Shown piece by piece: positions 35,234 to 46,637 of a stretch of DNA of 64,000 bases (positions are counted from its first letter, which is position 1; the number at the start of each line of letters is the position of its first letter). Position numbers and translations under genes: made by a program. The DNA is from Tetranychus cinnabarinus (taxonomy: Eukaryota; Arthropoda; Arachnida; Trombidiformes; Tetranychidae). The DNA lies in assembly GCA_022266195.1 (NCBI GenBank), contig WHVY01000002.1:4293001-4357000 (forward strand). The letters run 5' to 3'. The notes below the pieces were generated by a model. It made no database searches. It was not told the origin of the DNA and was given only the letters and a program-made list of their open reading frames with translations.

Positions 35234-36189
35234 CTTTTGCCGTCGAAGAAAGGATCAAAACAAATGTAAAATATCCAAAAGTAAAAAAATGATGATAATT
35301 GTGGAACAAAAGACGTAGAAATTTTTTAGTCTCACAAATCAATAAAAATAATAAAACTTGTAAATAACACAAAATATTAAAAATAAACAAAAGAAAAATA
35401 ATATAAAAAATTAGGTTAAAAGAAGACAATAAAATTGATAAAATTGTAAATAAAATATCTTCACTTGAAGAAAGAAAACGATGAAACGCCAATAATGAAA
35501 AGCAAAACTGCTTTATATAAGGAACTGTTGAGTCAACCCCTTTTCATGATCTTTCCATGATTTGTAGGCATATTTATCACTAGTATCATTAGAATTGCAA
35601 TAAAATTTGAAATAGTAAAAACAGTTACAGCTGAATGAAATCTGTTTCCATGGATCACAATTAGCGACAGAAGTTAACTCAATTTGACCAGAATCACAAA
35701 TTCAAATAGATTGCACAGACCAAGGATGGGGAAACACATATTAAGGTCTTGAAATGCATAGATTCATCAAAGAATCCAGACAAAAAGATACTTATTATTT
35801 TAAGCATGATGAAATAAGTTGTAACAATCGCATCATATTTCCATAGGCTTAATCTTTAGCTTTATGAATAACATGTTTTATTATTAACTCTTTATCTACT
35901 GGAACCCAAGCAATATTATTTACTGTTTTGTTAACGGTTTTACATCTAGACTTCTAGTTTTGTTTTTTAATCAATAAAATTGATTGTATTATGAGTGAGG
36001 ATGGAACTCCGATGAGTGTTTCTATTCCCTTATATCGATACAATATCATAATCAATATTGATATCTGCGAGAAAAGAGTAAAAGAAAATTTTCTTTCAAG
36101 AGTTGGGACTGGTGTGTGCGTTAGGTTGTTACTAAATACACACAATTAACACATGCATACACAAATGGGTAAAGACGGGTAAAAATTAA
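35234..36189. other. 5' flank of Argonaute 1
   Basis: Contains the untranslated leader and promoter, and is repeated with small changes upstream of Argonaute 2 (42617-43600) and Argonaute 3 (from about 49464). No other gene recognised. Confidence 0.6.
35511..35519 (-). promoter_or_regulatory. TATA box of Argonaute 1
   Basis: TATATAAAG on the minus strand, about 280 bp upstream of the ATG. The same sequence and setting recur before Argonaute 3 (50281-50289). Confidence 0.55.
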
Positions 36190-39100
36190 TTTCGTTCAAA
36201 TTTAGACTCTGTTAGTTTGTAGGGGTGCAAAAAACTGGTTTCAGTCGCGCAATTTACTATTTTCTCTGATCGACAGTTTTCTAGAAAATCGAGTTCAAAG
36301 TTGAAACTTCAATCGCATTTTGTACCTTTATGAAAGCAGATTTTTTCATGAAACGCGTTCTTAAGGATGTGACTTTTGATGGCTAACAAGAAAAGGCACT
36401 TATTTTGACAAATAGCACTTTCCTTTTTCTGTAAAACAGATTCGTTAGATTTTTAGTTGAGCCGACCGCATTCTGCGACCATAAAAGTTAGAGAGCTAAA
36501 ACTTTTTATTAGTTTATAAAAGTTGTCGGTACACATTGTGGGTTAAACACTTTTTTCAATTTATCAATAGTTCTCTTGATTTTGGCCTGAAACCTAACAA
36601 ATTTGAACTTCGATATTTCGAGTATGGTAGTACCTACAGTCGTCATTCTTAGACCAATTTAATCCTTTACTAATTAAGTATTCAATACAATTTAATAACT
36701 TTCACTTAGTCCATTCAGATTGTGATATTTGGGTCATAAAGAGACGAGAAACAACTTATTCAACAAAAAAACTCATCTCAACCCATTTCTTGGTAAATGA
36801 AATATTTTCTGGTTAAACAAGAAAATATCCAGATTGAAATGCTTGAACTTAAGATTTCAAGCTTGAGATTTATACCAATTCTAGAAATGCGTCTACCATA
36901 ATGATTGAATTACTAAAATATTACTGAATGGGTTGTTACTAGAAAACAACTGTTGTAGCACAATTGTCACATTCAAATTAGTCGTATGCACGAATCGGTA
37001 CAAATTGACACAAAATCGGGTAATCCTGATTTCTTTCAAATTAGGCGTATGTCACTTTGTAGGGAAATGCAAACTGAGTCTATTTGTGTTGCTAAAAAGT
37101 TTCTCTGATTAATAATTTTGTAGAAAATCGAATCGAAAGTTTAAACTTCGATCGCATTTTGTTGAGCTACGTGAGCAGCTTTTTTCAGGAAACTCATTTG
37201 GCCGATGTAACTTTTGATGATAGACCAGAAAATGCACTTGTTTGGCGAAATAACATATCAAGTTTTCTGTAAAACAGATTAATTCGATTCTAATACAAAC
37301 CGACTGCATTCTGCGACAGTAGTAGCTAGAGTGCTGAAACTTATTTTTAGTAGATAAAAGTTGTCAATACACATCGTGGGTCAAGTACTTTTTCAAATTT
37401 ATCAACTGTTCTCTTGATTCTGGCTATTTACCTAAAAACTTTGAACCTCATTAGCTCGAGAATGGCATCCCCTACAATAATCATTCTTTCACTAATTTAA
37501 TCTTCTACTAATTAAGTATTGAATACAGTTTAATAACTTTCACTTAGCCCATCTTGACTACGATATTTGAGTCATAAAGAGACGAGCAACAACTAATTCA
37601 ACAAAGTAAACTCATATTTACCAATTTCTTAGTAAATAAACCACTTTTCTGGTAAAACTTACAAATGAAATGTAAAAACTAATGGCAAAGTCTCGAGCAT
37701 TTGAGCTAAGAGTTGAGACTCGATGGCTTTGCAGGGATATGCAAACTGAGTCTATTGTTGCTTTTAAATAATTCATTCGATGGACCGTTTTCTAGAAAAT
37801 CAAAGTCAAAGTTGCTGTAAAACAGATTAGATCGATTTTTTTTTAAACCGACAGCATTCTGTGATCATGGAAGTTAGAGAGCTGAAACTTATTATTAGTT
37901 CATAAAAGTTATCGGTACACAGAGTGGGTTAAATTCTTGTTTCAATTTATTCATGGTTCTCTTGATTTTGACCATTTACCTAAAAACTTTGAACTTCGAT
38001 ATTTCGAGTATGGTACTACCTACAGTCGCCATTCTTTCAGTTATTTAATCCTTTACTAATTAAGAATTTAATACAATTTAATAAATTTCCCTTAGTTCAT
38101 TTAGATTGTGACATTTGGGTCATAAAGAGACGAGCAAATTATTCAACAAACCTAACTCATCTCAACGCATTTCTTGTTAAATAAAACACTTTTCTGGTTT
38201 AACTTGCAAATTGAATGCATAAACTAATGCCAAAAGCTCGAAAATTTAAGCCAAGAGTTGAGACTCGGTGGGTTTGTAGGGCTATTAAATCTGAGTCTGT
38301 TGGTCCTATTAAATACTTCATCCGATGGCAAGTCTTCTGTAAAATCAAAGTCAAAGTTGAAACTTCGTTCGACTTTTGGACAATTATGATGTTATTTCAA
38401 TTCATGAAACTTCATTTAATTGATGTTACTTTGTATGCTAAATCAGAAAATGTACTTATTTTGCGAATAAAATTCTAAGTTTCCTGTAAAACAGATTAGT
38501 TAGAGTTAAGTTCGATTTTAAGTAAAACCGTCCGCATTCTGCGACCATAAAAGTTAGAAAGCTAAAACTTATTATTAGTTAATAAAAGTTGTCAGTAAAC
38601 ATCGTGGGCTAAATACTTTTTTCAATTTATCAATGATTCTCCTGATTTTGGCCTGAAACCTAAAAAATTTGAGCCTCGATATTGCGAGCATGGTAGTACC
38701 TACAGTTTTCATTACTAGACCAAACATTAGATTTTATTATGGTCTATAACGTCTCGATAACGTTTAGATCATTTAAGATAATATAAAGTTATTTATAGCA
38801 TTGTATTACTTACGATGTCAGGTTTAAGACTTGATTCATTAATATAAAGTTAAGGTAACTCAATCACAAACCTTATGATGTGTTAAATTGATCTTTAAAT
38901 GAATCAGCTTAAATTTAACTTGTTATTTAGACACATTATATTATAACCCAAAATGAAATCTAATCTCTGCCAAAGAATGGTCATTGTAGGTGATGCCATT
39001 CTCGAAATAATGAGACTTAAAGTTTCTAAGTTTTAGCCCAAAATCAAGAGAACTATCGTTAAATAAAAGTTTTCGACCTTTGATGTGCTTAACAATTTTT

Positions 39101-39600
39101 ATCTATTGGAAAAGGTTTCAGCTCTCTAACTTTTTCGATTACAGAATGAGGTCAGTTTGGTTAAAAATCGAACTTATTTGTTTTACAGAATCCATAGAAT
39201 TTTATTTCGCAAAATAAGTGCATTTTATGGTTCATTATCAAATGTTACATTAATTAAATGAAGTTTCATGAAAAATACCGACTCCATAATCGTACAAAAG
39301 TCGATCGAAGTTTAAATTTTGTCTTCGATTTTCTAGAAAACTGTTCATCGGAATAATTATTCAAAAGCACTAATAGACTCAGTTTGCATGTCCCTACAAA
39401 CCTACCAATTCTCAACTCATAGCTCAAATGTTTGAGCCTTAAGCAGCACTTTGTTCAACATCAAACTTTGTTAAATGGGTTAAGATGAGTTTTGTTTTGT
39501 TAAATAATTTGTTGCTTGTGAATTTAAAACCCAAACATCATCATTCGAATGCGCTAATCAAAAGTTATTAAATTGTATTTAATTATTAATTAGTAAAGGA
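36190..39600. repeat. Palindromic satellite array 1 (between Argonautes 1 and 2)
   Basis: A unit with landmarks ctgtaaaacagatt, gcattctgcgaccat, tcgatatttcgagtatgg and catttcttggtaaataaa recurs in plus orientation from about 36190 to 38710, and in the opposite orientation from about 38980 to 39600. The first landmark is at about 36429, 37267, 37814 and 38484. The basic period is about 0.67 kb, with longer (0.84 kb) and deleted (0.55 kb) variants. Units are clearly diverged. The centre (38725-38975) is not satellite. The short frame at 38215-38478 is part of the repeat. Confidence 0.85.
38725..38975 (+). repeat. Palindrome hinge, orientation 1
   Basis: Non-satellite sequence separating the two arms. 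The same sequence is at 59645-59895 in reverse orientation, and a shortened form is at about 45520-45650 in the same orientation as here. Confidence 0.8.
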
Positions 39601-39790
39601 TTGTGTTAATTCTTAATGATTTATTATTGCTTTGACTTCTCATGGTTGTTGGAATGATAATTAAATATCTAGAATTACATATTTGTCAATAAGTTACAAT
39701 GACTTTTCAAATTACCAATTTTTAAATAATTGCAACGGATTATTGTATAAAATTATCAAATAAATTAGTGAATATTTCTTTGCTTTGTAT

Positions 39791-42616
39791 TTAGATATAA
39801 AACATACTAGATCTAGCGTAATGATCATTAATATTTGAGAACTCAGAATTCAATTCTCTAGTGATTTTTTCTTCTTCCTGCAATCGTTCTTCTGGTTTTA
39901 AACCTCTGCGATTATATTTCAGATCTTTGCTGCAGATCCATTGTCGCACTTTGAAGGCAAGATTATGAGCGTGCATCACCGGAGCTGGAGCCGATGTCGA
40001 TGAGGTGGATCGTTCAAATATATGACACAAATAATAACTGATTTTAGCCATTTCGTCTATTGTCAAATTGTTATCATCGTGAAGCATATAATAATGACAT
40101 GGACGTGATGTACCCTTAATACCTTTGTGCCCATACTGGAAGTAGTCGAAGTCTGATGGGTGAGTAATAATTCTGTCGATTGTTGTTCCTGGTGGAACGT
40201 TTTTCATAACTGCATCTTCTGGATCTATTGGTCTAGTTCGAGTAAGGATACGTTTGCTGATAACAACAGCAGTAACTTTGGGTTTATATTTATTATCAAA
40301 AGGATTCTTTAAATGAATGACTTCTTCATTCAAAATTTGTCTGTATTGTCCATCAGAGACTCCATCTCTTAAATACAAAATTGTATCAGGAAACGAACCA
40401 TTTACTTTTGAGAAATTTTCCAGGTGCTCTTGGACCATAGACTTGAAATCTTTGATCACTTCAACGATTCTCTTTCCATCCCTAGCATCTTTTTTAAGTT
40501 GAACACGAACTGATGGATAAAACATTGTATGATTTGCATCATAACTTGAAACCGAAGCAGCTACTGATGATTGAAGCTCATCTCCGGTACCTGGATGGGT
40601 GACATCAGCTCCAATGATCATTATCTTATTTTTCTTGAATTGGAGGAGATCGGGTTTGATACTCTCTTTGAGAATTACATTGATGCCACCAAGTTTCTTA
40701 TTAACCTTTGCTAAAATGTTAGCAATAGTCTGGACGTTACAATGTTGCACACTCTCCAAAGTTACACCTTGGGTCGGGAAATTCAGTTTGGTATCTGCTA
40801 TTCTTTTGGTCAAATTATAAATTGCTTTATTATTATGTCTGATATCTTTAATGTCTGGAAAAATGCACAACGCAAAAGAGCATTTCTTATTTTTCATTGC
40901 TATTAGCGTATCCATGATGATATTGTCTAATCCTTTTTTCGTCATTTCCATATAATCTCTTATGCTTTGGAGCAATGGGCTTCGAGCTGGTCTTGTGATC
41001 ATTTTCATTTCAGATGCTTTTTTGGTGAACGCTGCGCAAAAAGACTCAACTTCTTGCTGGGAAGCACAGAAATTTAAAATTCCAAAGTTGTCAAAATTTA
41101 TTTTCCTGAAGAAACTTTTGCCGGCAAGGTTCCATGCCCCGTCTTCTGGTGTAAATTCTTTTCTATGGTATGAAAGTCTTGGTGCATTCAGAACAATTCC
41201 TTCAACTCCAATTGGTTTGACGTTAATGCCCAACTTGAAATCTTTAAGATCTTCATTGATTAGACCACGAATCTGTGCATGTGCTTGTAATAAACACGTA
41301 AACCTTTCATCAGGTTTAGTAGCGGTACGTCTGATCATGTTAGCCTTTTCTTGTGCACTTAGAGGCCTTTTAATACTTTGTGATGATTGATTTGGTTCAA
41401 TTTTACACACTTCTATTGGGATTCTGGAGTTGTTACTTGTAATTAAACAAGGTAGATTAGGGTATTCCAAGACTATCTTATGTTTCATTTTATAAAAATC
41501 GGCCACAGTAACCTGATCGATTGCACCTTCCTTTAACTTGAATGTGTCTTTATTAGCTGCGATTTCAGCAATATCTTTCACAACATATCTTTTTGTGTAC
41601 CCGAGATGAACAGTCGAAATTTTAACACCAGCAAACGCCCTTCTGAGGGCTTCTATTTGCGCTGGACTGGGTTTAAAAGTAGACAGAGATCTTCCTCGGT
41701 GATCAATTATAGATTTTACGAAATCTAAACCAGCACCAGACTTGAGGAAAGCTGCAGATGCTCTATCGACAACCAATGTCAAACCAATTTCTGAAAATCG
41801 AAGAGACTTTCTATGACCCAAAGCCAATTCCATCCAATCTGACAAATAATATCTCTCTGCATTAATCGGGAACATGGCGAGACGACCTAAAGCTTTCATA
41901 TTGTATCTTGAGGGGAACTTCAAAATAATGTGAAGGGTCTGAATGACTTCTTGGAGAGATTTCCGTTTAGTATCATCCATCTTCGAGCCAGCATAATATT
42001 CCTTAACTGATGCCAAAGAGATGACTTTACCACCTTTAAAAGTCACGATGAAATTTTTTTTAACTCCATCTTCCAATTCAACATCCGGGACAGCAAGATT
42101 GCTTGATTCCGACTCAAGCTTATATTTTAAATACACATTTGCCGCACCATCATAGCCTACTGAAGACGTCGAAGTGAAATGCTTTGGGTATTTTGCCATA
42201 ACTGCGTCGAATAGCTTATAACAATTATCACTGTTCAGTTTTTGTTCTTTTGGTTCTTCACCATCTTTACCGTAACATAACCATGAAAAGTCATAATGAT
42301 AAATTTGGACATCTGATGAATATTGGAACGAAAAATGATTCGTCATTAGTTTGATTTTGCGACCAAACTCTTCAGATAAATATCCTCTCCTTTTCACAAA
42401 TTCAGGGTCTGCCAATCCAATTTGAAACTCTTCATCAACTTTATCACGACTTCGGTTATTATCACCATCTTGGCCGCTACAATCGAAATTTCCCGACGGT
42501 GTTAACAGTTCAGGTCCAACGCGATTTTCACTATTTCCATCATAAATCCGTGCAACACTATTAACGTTGTGGCCACGACCTCTCCCTCTTCTAGGTTTAT
42601 AAGGTCGCTTACTCAT
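39791..42616 (-). CDS. Argonaute protein 2 of cluster (AGO clade)
   Basis: An intronless frame of 941 aa, closely related to the first copy throughout. The difference is concentrated in the first 60 residues (Arg/Gly-rich but reshuffled) and in the loops of the N domain. The slicer residues D671, E719, D751 and H884 and the MID pocket (Y600 followed by NLTKR) are conserved, so it should be catalytically competent. Compared with copy 1 the PAZ-MID linker and the MID loop differ at scattered positions (IRHNNKAIY instead of IRHKNKAIY). The promoter has lost the TATA box seen before copies 1 and 3, so its expression may differ. Confidence 0.93.
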   Translation of the reverse strand: MSKRPYKPRRGRGRGHNVNSVARIYDGNSENRVGPELLTPSGNFDCSGQDGDNNRSRDKVDEEFQIGLADPEFVKRRGYLSEEFGRKIKLMTNHFSFQYSSDVQIYHYDFSWLCYGKDGEEPKEQKLNSDNCYKLFDAVMAKYPKHFTSTSSVGYDGAANVYLKYKLESESSNLAVPDVELEDGVKKNFIVTFKGGKVISLASVKEYYAGSKMDDTKRKSLQEVIQTLHIILKFPSRYNMKALGRLAMFPINAERYYLSDWMELALGHRKSLRFSEIGLTLVVDRASAAFLKSGAGLDFVKSIIDHRGRSLSTFKPSPAQIEALRRAFAGVKISTVHLGYTKRYVVKDIAEIAANKDTFKLKEGAIDQVTVADFYKMKHKIVLEYPNLPCLITSNNSRIPIEVCKIEPNQSSQSIKRPLSAQEKANMIRRTATKPDERFTCLLQAHAQIRGLINEDLKDFKLGINVKPIGVEGIVLNAPRLSYHRKEFTPEDGAWNLAGKSFFRKINFDNFGILNFCASQQEVESFCAAFTKKASEMKMITRPARSPLLQSIRDYMEMTKKGLDNIIMDTLIAMKNKKCSFALCIFPDIKDIRHNNKAIYNLTKRIADTKLNFPTQGVTLESVQHCNVQTIANILAKVNKKLGGINVILKESIKPDLLQFKKNKIMIIGADVTHPGTGDELQSSVAASVSSYDANHTMFYPSVRVQLKKDARDGKRIVEVIKDFKSMVQEHLENFSKVNGSFPDTILYLRDGVSDGQYRQILNEEVIHLKNPFDNKYKPKVTAVVISKRILTRTRPIDPEDAVMKNVPPGTTIDRIITHPSDFDYFQYGHKGIKGTSRPCHYYMLHDDNNLTIDEMAKISYYLCHIFERSTSSTSAPAPVMHAHNLAFKVRQWICSKDLKYNRRGLKPEERLQEEEKITRELNSEFSNINDHYARSSMFYI

Positions 42617-43599
42617 TCTTTTGAGTCGAAGAAAGGATCAACACAAATGTAAAATATCCAAAAGTAGATTCTAAAATGAAGATAAATGTGGAACAAAAGA
42701 CGTAGAAATTTTTTAGTCTCACAAATCAATAAGAATAATAAAACTTGTATAATTATAATACAAAAATATTAATAATAAACGAAAGAAAAATAAATTGAAA
42801 AAAATTTAGGTTAAAAGAAGACAATAAAAACTGATAAAACTGTAAATGAAATATTATATCTTCACTTGAAGAAAGAAAATGATGAAATGCCAATAATGAA
42901 ACTGTTTATGAAACTGTTGAGTCCACCCCTTTTCATGATCTTTCCATGATTTGTAGACATATTTATCACTAGTATCATTAGAATTGCAATAAAATTTGAA
43001 ATGGCAAAAACAGTTACAGCTCAATGAAATCTGTTTCCATGGATCACAATAAGCGACAGTCTGGTTAGCCCAAGTTGACCAGAATCACAAATTCAAATAG
43101 ATTGAACAGACCAAGGATGGAAATAAACGCACATTAAGGTCTTGAAATGCATAGATTCATCAAAGAATCCAGAAAAAAGGATACTTAATATTTCAAGCAT
43201 GATGAAATATACTGTAACAATCGCATCATATTTCCATAAGCTTAATCTTTAACTTTATGAATAACATGTTTTATTATTAACTCTTTATCTACTGGAACCC
43301 AAGCAATATTATTTACTGTTTTGTTAACAGTTTTACATCTAGACTTCTAGTTTTGCTTTTTAATTAATAAAATTGATTGTATTATGTATGAGGATGGAAC
43401 TCCGATGAGTGTTTCTATTTCCTTATATCGATTCAATATCATAATCAATATTGATATCTGCGAGGAAAGAGTAAAAGATTTTCTTTCAAGTTAAGAGTGG
43501 GTACTCGTGTATGCGTAGGGTTGTTACTAAATACACACAATTAACACATGCATGCACAAATCGACACAAATAGGTAAAGACGGGTAGAAATTAAATTCG
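42617..43599. other. 5' flank of Argonaute 2
   Basis: Homologous to the flank of Argonaute 1. The stretch aligned with the TATA box (about 42895-42915) is deleted and mutated. No gene seen. Confidence 0.6.
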
Positions 43600-46450
43600 T
43601 TCAAATTTAGACTCTGTTAGTTTGTAGGGATGCGAGAACTGGTTTCAGTTGTGCAATTTGCTAATTTCTCTGATCGACAGTTTTCTATAAAAATTGAGTT
43701 CAAAGTTGTAACTTCGATCGCATTTTGTACCTTTATGAAAGCAGATTTTTTCATGAAACGTGCTTTTAAGAATGTGACTTTTGATGGCTAACACGAAAAT
43801 GCACTTATTTTGACAGATAGCACTTTCCTTTTTCTGTAAAACAGATTCGTTCGATTTTTAGTTAAACCGACCGCATTCTGCAACCATGAAAGTTAGAGAG
43901 CTGAAACTTTTCGTTAGTCAATAAAAGTTGTCGGTACACATCGTGGGTTGAACACTTTTTTCAATTTATCAATAGTTCTCTTGATTTTGGCCTGCAACCT
44001 AAAAAATTTAAACTTCGATATTTCGAGTATGGTAGTACCTACAGTCCTCATTCTTAGGTCAATTTAATTCTTTACTAATTAATAATTCCATACAATTTAA
44101 TAACTTTTGATTAGCGCATTCGAATTATGATGTTTGGGTTTTAAATTCACAAGCAACAAATTATTTAACAAAACAAAACTCATCTTAACCCATTTCTTGT
44201 AAATAAACCACTTTTCTGGTTAAAAAAGAAGCTGAAACTAATTTGAAAATATCCAGATTGAAATTCTTGAACTTAAGATTTCAAGCTTAAGATTTATACC
44301 AATTCTAGAAATGCGTCTACCATAATGATTGAATTACTAAAATGTTACTGAATGGGTTGTTACTAGAAAACAACTGTTGTAGCACAATTGTCACATTTAA
44401 ATTAGTCGTATGCACGAATCGGTACAAATTGACACAAAATCGGGTAATCCTTATTTCTTTCAAATAAGGCGTATGTCACTTTGTAGGGAAATGCAAACTG
44501 AGTCTATTTGTGTTACTAAAAAGTTTCTCTGATTGATAATTTTCTAAAAAATCGAGTCTAAAGTTTGAACTTCGATCGCATTTTGTTCAGCTACATGAGC
44601 AGCTTTTTTAAGGAAACTCATTTGGCCGATGTAACTTTTGATGATAGACCAGAAAATGCACTTGTTTTGCGAAATAACATTTCAAGTTTTCGTTGAAACA
44701 GACTTATTTTTAGTCGATAAAAGTTGTCAATACACATCGTGGGTCAAGTACTTTTTCAAATTTATCAATAGTTCTCTTGATTTTGGCTATTTACCTAAAA
44801 ACTTTGAACCTCATTAACTCGAGAATAGCATCACCTACAATAATCATTCTTTCACTAATTTAATCTTTTACTAATTAATAATTCAATAAAATATAATAAC
44901 TTTAACTTAGCACATTTCGATTGTCATATTTGTGTTGTAAATAAACGAGCGACAACTTATTCAACAAAGTAAACTCATCTTAACGTATTTCTTGGTAAAT
45001 AAAACACTCTTCCGGTTAAACTTGCAAATGAAATGTAAAAACTAATGCCAAAGTCTCACGCATTTGAGCTAAGAGTTGAGACTCGGTGGGTTTGTAGGGC
45101 TGTAAAAACTGAGTCTATTGGTCCTATTAAATACTTCATCCGATGGACAGTTTTCTATAAAATCGAAGTCAAAGTTGAAACTTCGTCCGCCTTTTGGACA
45201 ATTATGATGTTATTTCAATTCATGAAACTTCATTTAATAGATGTTACTTTGCATGCTAAATCGGCAAATGTACTTATTTTGCGAATAAAATTCTAAGTTT
45301 TCTGTAAAACAGATTAGTTAGATTAAGTTCGATTTTAATTAAAACCGACCGCATTCTGCGACCATAAAAGTTAGAGAGCTAAAACTTATTTTAAGTTAAT
45401 AAAAGTTGTCGTTACACATCGTGGGCTAAATACTTTTTTCAATTTATCAATCTTTCTCTTGATTTTGATCATTTACCTAAAAACTTTGAGCCTCGATATT
45501 TCGAGTATGGTAGTACCTAAACACAAACCTTATGATGTGTTAAATTGATCTTTAAATGAATCAGCTTAAATTTAACTTAAATTTTATTAGTTATTTAGTC
45601 ACATTATATTATAGCCCAAAATGAAATCTAATGCTCTGCCAAAGAATGGTCATAGGTGATGCCATTCTCGAAACAATGACACTTAAAGTTTCTAAGTTTT
45701 AGGCCAAAATCAAGAGAACTATCGATAAATTGAAGGAAAGTTTTCGACCTTTGATGTGCTAACGATGTTATAACAATTTTTATCTAATGACAAAAGGTTT
45801 CAGCTCTCTAACTCTTTCGATTACAAAATGAAGTCGGTTTGACTTAAAATCGAACTTATTTGTTTTTACAGAATTCACAGAATTTTTTTTCGCAAAATAA
45901 GTGCATTTTCTGGTTCATTATCAAATGTTACATTAATTAAATGAAGTTTCATGAAAAATACCGACTTCATAATCGTACAAAAGTCGATCGAAGTTTAAAT
46001 TTTGACTTCGATTTTCTAGAAAACTATCCCTTGGACGAATTATTCAAAAGCACCAATAGACTCAGTTTGCATGTCCCTACAAACCCACCAATTCTCAACC
46101 ATAGCTCAAATGTTTGAGCCTTTAGCAGCCCTATGTTTAACCAGAAAAGTGGTTTATTTACAAGAAATGGGTTAAGATGAGTTTTGTTTTGTTAAATAAT
46201 TTGTTGCTTGTGAATTTAAAACCCAAACATCATAATTCGAATGCGCTAATCAAAAGTTATTAAATTGTATGGAATTATTAATTAGTAAAGGATTGTGTTA
46301 GTTAAAGAATGATGATTGTAGGCATTGCTACCACACTCGAAATATTGAGGCTCAAGGTTTTTAGGTAAATGCCAAAATCAAGAGAACAGTTGCCTAAGCT
46401 TGGGTGTTTGAAAACCCGAAAAGTTGAAGAATTTATTTTGTTAAGCAAAA
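43600..46450. repeat. Palindromic satellite array 2 (between Argonautes 2 and 3)
   Basis: Same satellite as array 1: plus orientation from about 43600 to 45515, then opposite orientation from about 45650 to 46450, with a shortened hinge (45520-45650) between them. The landmark ctgtaaaacagatt is at about 43835 and 45302, with a degenerate copy near 44694. The frame at 45045-45296 is homologous to 38215-38478 and reflects the repeat. Confidence 0.85.
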
Positions 46451-46637
46451 CATAAATTCTTAATGATTTATTATTGCTTTGACTTCTCATGGTTGTTGGA
46501 ATGATAATTAAATATCTAGAATTACATAGTTGTTAATAAGTTACAATGACTTTTCAAATTACAAATTATTAAATAATTGAAACGGATTATTGTATAAAAT
46601 AATCAAATAAATTAGTGCATATTTCATTTTTTTGTAT

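Noticed and set aside
38215..38478. Homologous 83-87 codon open frames at 38215-38478 and 45045-45296
   Set aside because: They lie wholly in the satellite, start without supporting signals and are shared because the repeat is shared; other units of the same repeat carry stops.
36190..39600. CRISPR-like or regulatory short-repeat array
   Set aside because: Units are about 0.67 kb, diverged, in both orientations and without spacers; this is satellite DNA in a eukaryotic genome.
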